Shown one piece after another: positions 54,044 to 64,000 of a DNA stretch of 64,000 nt. Source of the DNA: Thermothelomyces thermophilus ATCC 42464 (Eukaryota > Ascomycota > Sordariomycetes > Sordariales > Chaetomiaceae). Within the stretch, counting starts at the first letter, position 1. Each line of letters opens with the position of its first letter. Under the pieces are notes generated by a model. It saw only the letters and a program-made list of their open reading frames with translations, did not search any database and was not told the DNA's origin. The stretch lies in the NCBI RefSeq assembly GCF_000226095.1, contig NC_016478.1:1850001-1914000 (forward strand). The letters are read 5' to 3'. A program made the position numbers and the translations under genes.

Positions 54044-56068
54044 TCAATGGCGTGGATCTTGGGCTATAAAAAGAAAAGGTGCGCATCGCACATACATCAC
54101 ATTTGGCTTTTTTCCCTTCCCCGTTTTCTATCTGTCCATCTTTTGCAGGTGGTGTCTTTGGTGCCTTGGACAGTATAGAAAAAGACACTGCATTGGTGGT
54201 CACCGTGGAATGTCCGCCTTTGGGGCGTTTACCCACACGAGAGTCTCTCCTTGACGCCCGGGGGTTTCTCGATACTGGCGTTTGGGGTGTGCTTATATGG
54301 GCTGTTTTTCTCCCTCTCTCTCTCTTACTATCGCCGAGGACTCCATATCTGGGATAGAAACGGGCTGGTAGTGGTCACCAGCCAGATACCTAGACAGCCA
54401 TGCAGACAATGCATGTGCCCATCATTCCCATCGAGGATACCGCAATGATGTAGTGGCCGGTTGTGCTGCCGCTCTCTCTTGCGACTCGTTAGGAGCCCAG
54501 GTTCAGTCTACCGCGGCCTCCACCGCTCCTTGTTGTATGGAGCAGGTCTGCCCAACGCGGGATTGTGTTGGTTCTGTGCCCCGCTGTGTGTGACCGTTGT
54601 TCTGAGCGTGGGGACAACTTTACGAACGCTTGGCGTGGCAAGTCGTTCACATGTTGCTTGAGGTTGAAGGTCGAGAGTGACATCACAGAGGCACCGACAA
54701 AAAAAGTTGGAAAATCAATCGGTTCGCAAGATGCCAAAGCGCTTACTTCGGGTTGCTCGAACGCAGTCTTCGGAGTGCAAATCCCGTCAAGGAGTCTGTT
54801 CGTGATCGACAAGATATAGTTACGGATCCGTACACTACGCGTCCAGCAGCCGAGATCTCACTCGTGACTGCTTGGCAATTGGAGCCCCCGGAGGCGCAGG
54901 CAGAACAAGGTATCCGTGCAAGTTAGATCCGGGATCCGGGCCCGGTGCAGGGGGTCGGCTGGCCCCGGGAGTCCGGCTTGGCGTTCAATCGAGACCCTGG
55001 AATAACGTGCCTTTTAATGTACTGTGTAAAGCCGTTTCGTGCTTTGGCGCGGTGGGGCTCAAGTAGTGTAGTGTGCCTCAAAGTACGCTAGTGTAAAATA
55101 AGCTTCTAGTAGACAAGGGAATGTTCAAGAAGTTGGCTATCTTGTTGTGAATTGCTTGTAGTGTACTATACACTACCGTGGGCAGCAGCGTTAGATCCGA
55201 GGCAATGACCGCTGGTACAGTACAGTACATGTACGGCATCGCGGCTAGGGACCTCGAACATGTGCTGTGGTGTGTACGGACGTATTCGCTGTAGCGTTAT
55301 TGACATTCGTACGCCCAATAATTACGGGCTACATTACGAAGTACGAATACCTGAACCGAGATTTGAAACGCACCCAACAAACGGCGTAGCTAGTTCCAGT
55401 TTCACTTCCGATCCCACAGCGGAGATTATCCTACCCGTGATTCTGTTGTATGTAAGGTACTTCAGGTAGGACAGTGTACGGTCTGGCCACAGACCCAAAG
55501 CAGCACAAAATTTTGGCAGAACCATCACTTGAGATGAAAAATGCTAGTAATGATCAGTGAACAAAAGAGCCGGTCTTGCCATGGTCCTTCGCCCAACGTG
55601 CTATCCAATCACAGCATGCCTTTCCGCAAAGCCAAAAGAAGAATGGGGAAAGAACCAACTACGCGGTAGTCAAGAAACCCCCGACCCCCGCGCCGCATCC
55701 ACGCAGCACTACTGCAAGTTTACCAGGCGGCACACCGCAGCCAACTAACGTCCATGGCTCATCGCTAGTTTTTCGAGAAATCAGCATTTTTTCAGTTATG
55801 CTGTTCCCTCGCATTCCATCTATCAATTCGTTATCGTTGATCATTTCCACATTGTCATTGGTGTTCGGGTTTTATTCTTTACTTATGAGGCGAAAAAAAA
55901 AAGAAAGAGAATATTTTGCCATTGTTATCAGTATTCTATTCTTATCATTACCCGATTTTTTTTTCCTAGACTGGCGCCCTACCTACTTACGTATCCTTCC
56001 CCTGTACAGTACAACCACGCTTGCAGTAGTGGGCTGGTTTACTTGTACACTATCCGTACACTACGGAC

Positions 56069-56088
56069 GTATGTATGTACATACATAC
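56069..56088. repeat. Perfect 20-bp palindrome
   Basis: GTATGTATGT followed by its reverse complement, flanked by CCGTACACTACGG just upstream. Same core as the palindrome at 12459-12480. Confidence 0.9.
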
Positions 56089-56348
56089 TCTGTACCCAGT
56101 ACCTACCACCCTGGATAAAAGATTAAACAACGCTCCATCGGGATCTACGGATTACACCTACGCAGACAAGGGAGTTCCACCTTTTCCCCAACCCAATCCT
56201 AATCAGACCCATCCCGGTCCTGTTACACACACCCCGTTAGACATCAGCAAGCAGGTCAGAGTAGGATCAAGATCCAAAGCTCAAGAGAGGGATAGATCAG
56301 GAAAGGGGGAAGAAAGAAAAAGAGATCAAGAGAAAAAGAGATCAAGAG

Positions 56349-56351
<3 letters not shown>

Positions 56352-56379
<28 letters not shown>
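56352..56379 (+). repeat. (GA)n tract in the 5' leader next to the start codon
   Basis: About fourteen GA units end 7 nt before the ATG of the transporter. It continues a purine-rich leader from about 56285 (AAGAGATCAAGAG repeats). Confidence 0.9.
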
Positions 56380-56383
<4 letters not shown>

Positions 56384-56385
56384 AA

Positions 56386-58931
56386 ATGGCGGCCAAGGGC
56401 ACCATCTCCCGCCCGGCCCCCCCGGGCCGCCTGCCGACCTCGGGCTCCACGAGCTCCGGCCGCGCCCTCGGCTCCGGATACGAGACCCCCATGGGCGTCG
56501 AGGGCATGCCGTGGCCCGACACGCCCCTGTCCGCGCCGGCAACGGCGGCCGTACCCGGCGGCAGCGGGGGATTGGCGGCAACAACGGCAGGAGGACTCCG
56601 GCGGGCGAGGACGGATCTAGGAGGAGGAGCCGTTTCCGGCGGACCGGGGCCCGCGTCGCTGTCGGCTCGGCTGCAGGGCCTGGCGACGGGGTCGGGGGCG
56701 GGCAACGGGCCGTCGCTGAGGGGGGTGCACTCGCCGGCCGAGAGCCTCAACGGGGTGGTCACGCGCGCCAGGGGGACGGGCAGGAAGGTCGGGTGGAGGG
56801 ACCGGGTCGCGTGCTTCCAGTGGACTTGGTTCACCATGACCATGGTGCGTCCGTCTCTCGCTTTTTTTTTTACTTTCTTTCTTGCTTTCGGATGGGGAGA
56901 TCGTGGAGCTCGTCGCAGAGAGAGAAAAAAAAAGCTGGTATAATGCTGATGCTGATGTGGGAATGTCTTAGGCAACCGGGGGTATCGCGAACATGTTGCA
57001 TTCTAGTACGTTTTCTCATCTCCTCCTTCCCCGTCTCCTCCTCCTCCTCCTCCTGCTGCTGCTGCTGCTGCTGTTGCTTCTACTGCCCTTCTGCCGCTCT
57101 GAAGGGAAGAAAGACACTGGCTAACGCTGGCTGTAGTACCATACAGGTCACAATGGCTGACGGGTATCGGGTTGGGCTTTTTCTTCCTAAATCTCTGTCT
57201 CTTCGTTATGAACTGCATCTTGATCTCGCTACGGTTTTACTTGCGGCCCGGAAGTCTGGTGGACTCGTTCACAGACCAGTTTGAGAGTCTGTTCATATCC
57301 GCCATTGTGAGTAGCTGTTACTATTTCTTTTTTTTTTCTTTGTCCTTCTTCTCCTTCGATTCGACGCAACTCGAGCATGGGACTACTACTGACACAGGCT
57401 CGAGATCGTCTCGTAAGTCCCCGGAACTGCCCGCCGCCAACAGCGGCCGCACACCCCAAGCCGCTTGACTGCGTTACTCAACACCCGCCACAGAATAGCA
57501 ACCATCCTCATCACCATCACCCAATACGGCGTACCCCACACCGGGCACTGGCTTCTGAGTGTCACCGAAGCCCTCTTCTGGGTCTACATCGGACTGAGCG
57601 CCGTCGTCAGCGCCGCCCTCTATCTCACCATCTGGTCGACACAGTTCGTCCCCCCGGCCCCCGCCTTGCTTTCCCCCTTTTCCACCCCTCCAGCAACGAA
57701 ACAAAACAAAACAAATTCGAGACAAGCTCACATCTGCCCCCGTTAAATCCAGGGTGTTTCCAATCCACACCATGACCCCCGTTTGGGTCTTCCCGGCCTA
57801 CCCGCTGCTCCTCAGTGCCCCCTTCGGCGGCAACCTCATCTCGGCCGCCGGCCGCGCCGGCCGGCCCGACGGCATCAACACGGTCCCTGTCGCACTGGCC
57901 GCTATCACTGCCCAGGGAACGGGCTTTTTGATTAGCTTCATGATTTGCGCCGCCTTCCTGTACCGGCTCATGACGCAGAAGCTGCCGCGCGACCACCAAC
58001 GACCGGGTGTGTTCATCTCGATTGGGCCGAGCGCCTTTAGTTCTGCCGGTCTAGGTGCGTTTTGTTCTTCTTTTTCTTCTTCTTCTTCTTCTTCTTCTTC
58101 TTCTTCTTCTTCTTCTTCTTCTTCTTCTTCTTCTCCTCCTCTTTTCTATCTACCTTGCCTTCCCTCTCTTCCCCCTCACTCCTGTGCCTATTGCATACAG
58201 GAGTTCGAACGGCCGCCGCGATGGGGTACATAAACTAATCCAAACAAACATGAGGGGAACTAAACAGTACAACTGGGCTCCCTCAGTCACTCCATCTTCC
58301 CGTCCGACTTCATGGGCACGGAGCACGCCGTGCACATCCTTCGCTTGCTGGCCTACATGGCCGGCCTCTGGTTGTGGGGACTGAGCATCTGGTTCTTCCT
58401 CGTCTCGGTCGGCTCGCTGTGGAAGTACCTGCGGCCCGAGAGCAAGGGGAAGCTGCACTTCCAGATGACGTGGTTCTCTTTTGTCTTTCCCAATACCGCT
58501 CTGGTGAGTTCTTGCTTCCTCCCCCACACGAACCCATACACACACACACATACACACACTACCTGGCCTGGCCAAAACAAGGCCCAAAAGGGAAGAAAAT
58601 GGTCCGCTGACGAAGGGGGGAACCCACGTGCTTGTCCGTGACTTATACAGGTAGCGGCCACAGAAGCACTCGGCAGCGCCTTCGACAGCCCCGGTCTCCA
58701 GATCTTTGGCTGCGTGCTGGCGGGATGCTTGGTCCTGGTGTGGATCCTGGTGTTCACAAAGATGCTGCGCTGCTTGTGGAGGAGGGAGCTGTGAGTCCTC
58801 TCCCCGTCCCTTGCCCTCTCCCCCCCCTCCCACCTTTCCCCTTCCGCGTACAACTGGTTGGAGTCTACTTCTTCTTCTTCTTCTGGGACAGCGCAGCTGA
58901 TACAGAACCAGACTCTGGCCGAAGGATGTAG
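56386..58931 (+). CDS. TDT-family anion/dicarboxylate transporter (Mae1/Ssu1-like), ten exons
   Basis: Exons: 56386-56844, 56972-57005, 57137-57306, 57405-57412, 57494-57643, 57753-58054, 58201-58225, 58287-58503, 58651-58790 and 58892-58931, in frame, 514 residues. A disordered 130-residue N-terminus precedes about ten membrane helices of the tellurite-resistance/dicarboxylate transporter fold (PF03595). Family motifs: WTWFTMTMATGGIANMLH (helix 1, with a shift into IPYRSQWLTGIG), NLCLFVMNCILISLRF, ATILITITQYG, IWSTQVFPIHTMTPVWVFPAYPLLL, SIGPSAFSSAGLG. Members export malate and other C4-dicarboxylates (Mae1) or sulfite (Ssu1) across the plasma membrane; sequence alone does not decide. The fourth exon is only 8 nt (ATCGTCTC) and the seventh 25 nt; without the 8-nt exon the frame breaks. 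The last intron is optional: if retained, the protein stops at 58794 after RRREL. Codon use is like its neighbours. Confidence 0.82.
58076..58134 (+). repeat. (TTC)n microsatellite in a transporter intron
   Basis: About nineteen TTC units fill much of the 146-nt intron 58055-58200 and serve as its polypyrimidine region. Confidence 0.9.
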
Positions 58932-59620
58932 ACTAGAGGCCCGCCCATCCGAGATCTGGGGCTGACATGAGCGGGTCCTTATAGGGAGAGACTTCAAAGG
59001 CTGCCTCCCAACGGGTGAAGCATTGGTTTTCCTTGTCTACTGTCATCTTACTGTTGTCGGGGCTTCAAGAAAGGGGGGTCTTCGGGATATTGTCGAGCAT
59101 GCTCATCAAGAGGCGCATCGTTATATTGGTTCAGAGTCGGGCAGCATAGCGACGGATATACCCATAGACAGGTTATGACCGATTAAAGATCCCTTCATGA
59201 TGGCAGCGACAAGTTTTAGGGGTGCACGAATTATGTTTTGCCAACTGCTCGTTACGGTGAGAGAACATCTAAAGTCTGAGAGAGCCCCCCATAAGTTGTT
59301 TTTTTTTTTTTTTTCCCACAGCGACGAGAAAGAGGAAAAGAAACAAGATCAAAAAAAGGAAACAAAAAAGAGGAAATGTTCCCTTCCGCCATGCTTGCCT
59401 TTTCCATTTCCACCACTTGTTCCATTTTGATGCAGCAGCCCGTTACCGCCAAATTGTACAAGAAAGGAGCAGTTTTCCGCGGTACACTGGGCTGTATCTG
59501 CATCCCATTTGCCTCCGGACACAGTCTTGCTCTCAAAATTCCGAGCCAGGGTACAACAGGCCAATCTTTTACCTCCAACTACCGTACCGCGGATTCACCG
59601 TCGTGTCGTTTACCTAGATA
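58932..59620. other. Convergent 3' intergenic region
   Basis: 3' flanks of the transporter (+) and the RasGEF gene (-). A T16 run at 59299-59314 and A-rich sequence to 59375. No gene seen. Confidence 0.45.
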
Positions 59621-62600
59621 TTACCGATTCGCCAACCAGGCAAACTTTTTCTTGGCCGACTCCGCCGCCCCCCCGCCGGTCGTGGGCTCAACCTGAACAC
59701 TGCGTTGGTAAAGATCCTGTCGCGAGATTAGCAATGCATCCTCAGACAAGGGAACCAGAGAAGTGTGTGTGAAAGAGAGAGAGAGAGAGAGAGAGAGAGA
59801 TCCTACCTCTTCATCGGTGGATATCCGGCAATCTAGGATCAGCTCCCTGCAGGCCTCGTGGCGCTGCAGGTTCGGGTACGGCTGGCCCTGGCTCTTCATG
59901 ATGGGCAGCAGGACCTCGCCGAGCACCTCGAACTTCTTCCAGTTGATGCGGTCGCCGCCGGGCCCCACAAAGGTCTTGCTCCCCTCCTCGGCCGAGACCA
60001 GGTCGCGCCTGTGCAGGGGCATGAAGGGGATGCGCGGCAGGGGCGAGTTCTCCCAGGCGAGCCGGTAGGCGAAGTGGCTCTTTTGGGTGCCCATCAGCAG
60101 CACCAAGCCGGCGAACCGCTTCTGCACCTCCGGCGAGACCAGCGCGCGGGTCTGGGCGAGGCGGTGGATGGAGGTGCCGTTGATGCCCGCCAGCACGGCG
60201 GCCAGGCCGTTGTAGTTGTTCATCTGGCGCAGCTTCTGGGCGACCTGCATGAATTTCTCGAGGCAGGGGGCGCGGTGCTTGGCCTTGTCCCGGATCAGGA
60301 TCATGTTGGCGACCCACTGGGCGACGTGGTTGAAGTGGGCGACCATGCGGTTCATGTTCCTGAGCTGCCGGCACTTCTCCTTCTGCTCGTGCGAGAGGCT
60401 GACGTGGCGCACCATGTCGCGGATGCGGATCGAGCTGAACATGACCCAGTCTATCCGCGTCATCTCGTCCGCGACCTCCTCGACGTCAAGCTCCATGAAC
60501 TGATGGTACCTGAACTTGTTGAGGGGGAGGACGGGCGCGGGCACGAGGGTGGCCGCTTCGGCCTCGTAGTCTTCGACCGAATGGAACTGGAGCCGGGCCG
60601 GTCCGCGAGGGGGGCCGCGGCCCTCGATGCCGGACAGGTCGGAGCTCTGCGACGCGCGCCGCTGGCTTGGTGCTACTGCTGCTGCTGCTGCGCCCGGCTC
60701 GTCCAGCTGCAAGGAGCTCATCGACTCGGTCATGCCTCGCACCCTCTGTCCGGCGGCGGAAGCGGGCTCCTTGCTCTCGTTCTCGTCCGGCGGATCCGAG
60801 TTCGCCCACCCGGTATCGTCGTCCACCGTGACCTTCTGGTCGAGGTGCATCCGCATCTGCTGCGCGGCCGCGAGGAAGACTGGCTCCCTCGCGAGCTGCT
60901 GGATCAGCTCCTCCAGACTGTTCCTCGTCGCCGACCTGGCAAAGTCTCCGGGGTACAGGGAGAGCCACTTGGCCACCACTTCGATCGTGCGCATCTGCGC
61001 CTCTACCTTGATCAGGTACTCCATCGTCCGGTCGTTCCGCAACTGGTCCAGCCGTGCGCGGATTGCCGTGAGCAGTGCGGACGGAGCAGCGAACTTGCGG
61101 TACAGGCATAGGAAGATATCGGCAAAACTGTGATCGGCTTTCGACATCTTGGGGGCGAGAAGCCTGTCGACGAGCTCGTCAAAGGTGACGCCCGCCACCT
61201 TGGCCTGCCTGTCACTGCCGTCATCGCTCCGCCGCCGGGTCGAGGCGCCCTCGGAGAACTGGTCGCCGTCGGATTCGTCAACGTCGAGGAAGCTCTCGCC
61301 CCCCCCGTCTAGCCGGATGCCTGGGGTCCGCAGCATGCTCGACAACGTCTGCTGCTTGCCGTCCTCGGTGATGGCGGCGGCGCTGCCGGAGCTCAGGTTG
61401 CTGCCGGAAGCGGCGCTCTGGTAATCCGGTCTCGGCGACCTCGAGGCCGGTCCTCTGTGCTGACTCTCGTGGGGAGGCTGCGGGAAGCCGCGCAGGAGCG
61501 AGAAGTCGGAGCTGGCCCTGCTGTGTTTACTGTGCTGACTGATTGGGCGTCCGTTATGGAAGTCCGTGAGCGCGTCAAGGTTCGCCGTCGAAGCAGCACG
61601 CCTCCTGGGACCCGAGCCCTCCGACTTGTCTGATTGCGTTCGTTAGTCACCTCTCGCAGCGGATTTGCAGAACCAGGACCCGGAGGGGGGAGGACGGTGG
61701 GGGAGAGGAGGAAGAAGGTGGGTTAGACAAAAGGGAGATAGAGGCTCGAGACCGTATTCTCAGCCAGCTTGGGATAGTCAATCGGTTGGGACGAGGACGC
61801 TCACCTCTTCGGTTGGCGAGTGCAGCTCTCAGCATGGCCTGGAGGCACTCGCGGGCGCTGGCTGGCGCGTTGGACGCGGTCCTGAAGTGGCCTGCGCAAG
61901 TAGCAAATGCCGATGCGAGCCCGGCGAGATCTGGGTGTCGTAGGTCGTCGGGCGCGTCACACTTGGTGGCGACGAGGACGGTGGGCAGGGAGGAATTCGC
62001 GAGGGCAGCTGGGCCAATGACCAATGAGCATGCGCGCGCGACGGCTCGCCGGGCTCGGTTGGGAGACAGAGAGACTCACCCATAATCGGGGGCACCTCCC
62101 GCATACTCGCTTCATTCACGGCGTCGTACAGGATCATTGCGCCGTCCATGCGGGGCACCGAGTGACCTCCGATCTGCTTCGGCCAGTGCACGGGCTGGTT
62201 CGGGTCCAGCTCGATGCCCTCGAGATCGAGCTCGACGATGGTGACGAGGTGGTTCACGCCGTCGAGCTCGTGGCGGAGGGTCGTGATGTTCGAGCTCGAC
62301 GGCCTGGGGGCCCGGCGCAGGTGTTGTATGAAGGTGGATTTGCCGACGCCTACGGCGCCAATGACGGCGATGTTGATGGGCTCCATGTCGTTGCGGGCAT
62401 GCTCAAACTGGACCAGAGAAAAATTGAGAAAACGGTCAGCCCCGGAGGTCCTTCTCCTTTTCCTTTTCCTTCTTCTCCTTCTTTTTCTCGGGCGCGTCTT
62501 GGAGATGGCATTGTGGCGGCGACTCGACAGCCGCGCGCGTTTCCCTTGCACTCCAAGCGGCGGGGATTATATAAAAAAACAAGGACGGGCAGCGTACCCA

Positions 62601-63122
62601 GGGGGTCGGATTGGTATGGCTCAGAGACTCTTTCCGTGGCGGGATCCACGGTTGTCGCTCCTCGTTACGGTGGCCAGCACTCGTCGTCGGGGCGGTCGAC
62701 GCGCCGGGTTGGGGGGGCGCGGGACGGGAATGGGATTGTGGCTGCGGCTGCGAATGTGGATGGGAATGAGGGTGAGCAGGATGCGGCTCGGGGACGGCGG
62801 CAGCGATTGGGTCGGGGACGGGGTCGGGATCGGGATTGTGGTAGCGAAGGAAAAAAGGGTCGTCGACGATCGAAGCGAAGGAATCCCTGGTGCCGGCGAC
62901 GGGAGGGTCGTCGACGAGCAAGAAAGTGCTTTCGGAGCCAGCGATGGAGGAAAGCTGTCCGGATGGCGGAGCCAAGTCTGGTTCGCCTGTTCTCCCCGTC
63001 GCAGCGGCTGCATCAGCGCCAACAGCTCCCGGCGGGGTACTGGCCGGCAGCACAGGCTCAGAGAGCTGCGGCAGCGCTGCCCCGGGACGGTCTGACACGG
63101 CCTGGTGAGTCTGTGCCCACAT
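59621..63122 (-). CDS. Fusion protein: P-loop GTPase domain plus RasGEF (Cdc25-type)
   Basis: Exons on the minus strand: 63122-62598, 62407-62080, 62008-61805, 61629-59807 and 59716-59621, in frame, 991 residues. Residues 1-175 are Pro/Ser/His-rich and disordered (QPQPQSHSRPAPP). A Ras-like GTPase domain follows (about 183-350): P-loop GAVGVGKST (192-200), G4 TKCD (299-302), and ILYDAVNEAS like the Ras LVYDV; a DTAGQ motif is absent. A Ser-rich linker leads to a RasGEF_N module (about 497-610, VTFDELVDRLLAPKMSKADHSF starts it, IFLCLYRKFA is conserved) and a catalytic RasGEF domain (about 730-955) with ITGT-like NNYNGLAAVLAGINGTSIHRL and FVGPGGDRINWKKFEVLGEV. It should catalyse GDP release on a Ras/Rap-type GTPase at the membrane. 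The start is the ATG at 63122 (MWAQTHQAV); a 4-codon uORF precedes it by 2 nt. Confidence 0.85.
59775..59800 (-). repeat. (GA)n in the last intron of the RasGEF gene
   Basis: About thirteen GA units (TC on the transcribed strand) directly after the GTAGGA donor of the 90-nt intron 59717-59806. Confidence 0.9.
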
Positions 63123-64000
63123 GGCTAACCCGAGAGCATGGCGGCGCGCAGAGACAGCAAAATCATAGCGCTGCACCGACGACCCGGTTTGGGGATTGGG
63201 AGGGAAAACTGCGGACCGGGGATGGAGATGGCAATCTTTTTTCTTCTTTTGTGAGAGAGGTCGAAAGTCCAGGGCCGCCCCAGTGCGCCAAATTGAACGA
63301 ATTCAACAATCGGGTCGGATTGGAGTTTGGGTTAGACTCCTGTCAGGGTCAGGGTCGCCCTGGGTGGGATCCATTCGGTAGGATACCGGTAACTGTCGGG
63401 GTCGCCGCGAGGCCGGGGCACAGCTCCCTCCATCCCCCGGGCCAGCACCTACCAAGTATGTAATCCGCACATAACCTTCATTATCTACATCCATACCTAG
63501 CACTCATCACCTAATTAGCGCCCGCGCCCAAGCAGAAACTCGCCCAACAAAGGCCCCTGTCGTCTGCCATCGTTGGGTAATTCTCCCGCGGACGGAAAAC
63601 AGTCGACTCCTTGCAGCATGTTGTCAATTACTCTGCTGCGTGCCCAGTGAACCATGCAGCAAGCACAGGCCGCGCCGGGTCCGAGATGCGTGGTCCTGCA
63701 GAGTGCCGCAGCAAGTAGTGTGTAGTGTAGCACCCGGCTCCGGAAACGTGTCTCGACGAATTTTGCTGCCGGGCAGGCTCGGCCGCTTGTTTGCAGAGAG
63801 CTTCCCTCAGAGGTCAAGGTTGATAAAAAGCGGGGCCCAAGTTCGGTTAGTTCCGAGTCTTCGCTGCTCTCGATATGGTGCTGCCGCAATTTTACGTTTC
63901 CAATTCCACAGGTGTCCTGCAGGTGACGACTGCGTGTCCCGTAGAGTATTTACAAAGTAATCCAAGTGATGTAGGTAGCACGGAGTAATCCGTGTACGGA
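63123..64000. other. Upstream region of the RasGEF gene
   Basis: Leader and promoter of the minus-strand fusion gene. It contains the uORF at 63125-63139, TGGGATTGGG-type strings at 63180-63220, a GTAATCCGCAC motif at 63460-63470, AGTGTGTAGTGTAG at 63717-63729 and, at the very end, an inverted repeat CACGGA-GTAA-TCCGTG at 63979-63994. No further gene seen. Confidence 0.45.
63125..63139 (-). promoter_or_regulatory. Minimal upstream ORF (4 codons + stop) before the RasGEF gene
   Basis: ATGCTCTCGGGTTAG reads Met-Leu-Ser-Gly-stop and its stop codon ends 2 nt before the main ATG at 63122. If the transcription start lies upstream, scanning ribosomes would translate it first, with little room to reinitiate, so it could repress the main frame. 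Whether the mRNA includes it is not known. Confidence 0.45.

Larger units (their letters stand above)
54044..56385. other. Intergenic region between prs1 and the TDT transporter gene
   Basis: No supported gene. Contains GTTACGGATCCGTACACTACGCG at about 54819-54841, GTAGTGTAGTGTG near 55064, ACGCTAGTGTA near 55086, a GTAGTGTA-CTA-TACACTAC palindrome near 55158-55176, GGTACAGTACAGTACATGTACGG at 55215-55237, and a perfect 20-bp palindrome at 56069-56088. AT-rich 55745-55970. The transporter leader ends in (GA)n. Confidence 0.45.

Noticed and set aside
57391-57412. 15-nt exon starting after CACAG in the transporter instead of the 8-nt one
   Set aside because: It would insert ARDRL and then shift the next exon out of the frame of ATILITITQYG; the 8-nt choice restores both frame and family sequence.
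59858-61111. Long plus-strand frame opposite the RasGEF gene
   Set aside because: Shadow of the coding strand; the RasGEF motifs are on the minus strand.

Overview
The window looks like nuclear DNA of a filamentous ascomycete, most likely a Sordariomycete of the Chaetomiaceae type (inferred from the sequence only). The evidence is short GT-AG introns with CTAAC/CTGAC-like branch sites, C/G-rich third codon positions, Pezizomycotina-style low-complexity tails (poly-Q, poly-A, poly-N), plant-biomass genes (a GH43 enzyme and a relic of an AA9 monooxygenase), and AT/CT-rich microsatellites between genes. There is no operon structure, and I saw no rRNA, tRNA, CRISPR array or intact transposon.

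Layout. 0-19.5 kb is ordinary gene-dense DNA: a C2H2/AT-hook nuclear protein (-), an atypical short-chain dehydrogenase (+), Tma46/DFRP1 (-), the OST subunit Ost4 (+), the mRNA-export adaptor Yra1/ALY (+) with an unusually long intron, an AA9 relic (-), a secreted GH43 glycosidase (+), the Hsp90 co-chaperone p23/Sba1 (-), and ESCRT-III Vps24 (+). 19.5-38.7 kb is a gene-poor block of about 19 kb with one convincing gene, a small Ser-rich/coiled-coil protein at 27.8 kb. 38.7-63.1 kb is dense again: a ~1,778-residue WD40/alpha-solenoid protein (+), the GPI-GlcNAc transferase subunit Gpi15/PIG-H (+), tRNA pseudouridine synthase Pus3/Deg1 (-), an atypical CaaX-tailed Ras/Rho-like GTPase (+), RNA polymerase III subunit Rpc17 (-), a Prs1-type PRPP synthetase (+), a ten-exon TDT-family anion/malate transporter (+), and a GTPase-RasGEF fusion protein (-).

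Most genes are housekeeping and not functionally linked, apart from a loose growth theme: Tma46, Yra1, Pus3, Rpc17 and Prs1 serve translation, RNA and nucleotide supply. Rpc17 and Prs1 share a divergent promoter. Splice models were built by hand from GT/AG sites, reading frame and family alignment from memory. Every multi-exon model below keeps frame to a stop codon, but none was checked against transcripts.

Most interesting: the P-loop GTPase joined to a RasGEF in one chain, with a 4-codon uORF ending 2 nt before its start codon; the 924-nt Yra1 intron, which recalls the autoregulatory YRA1 intron of budding yeast; an 8-nt microexon in the transporter; the gene-poor block; and two families of short dispersed palindromic motifs found almost only between genes.
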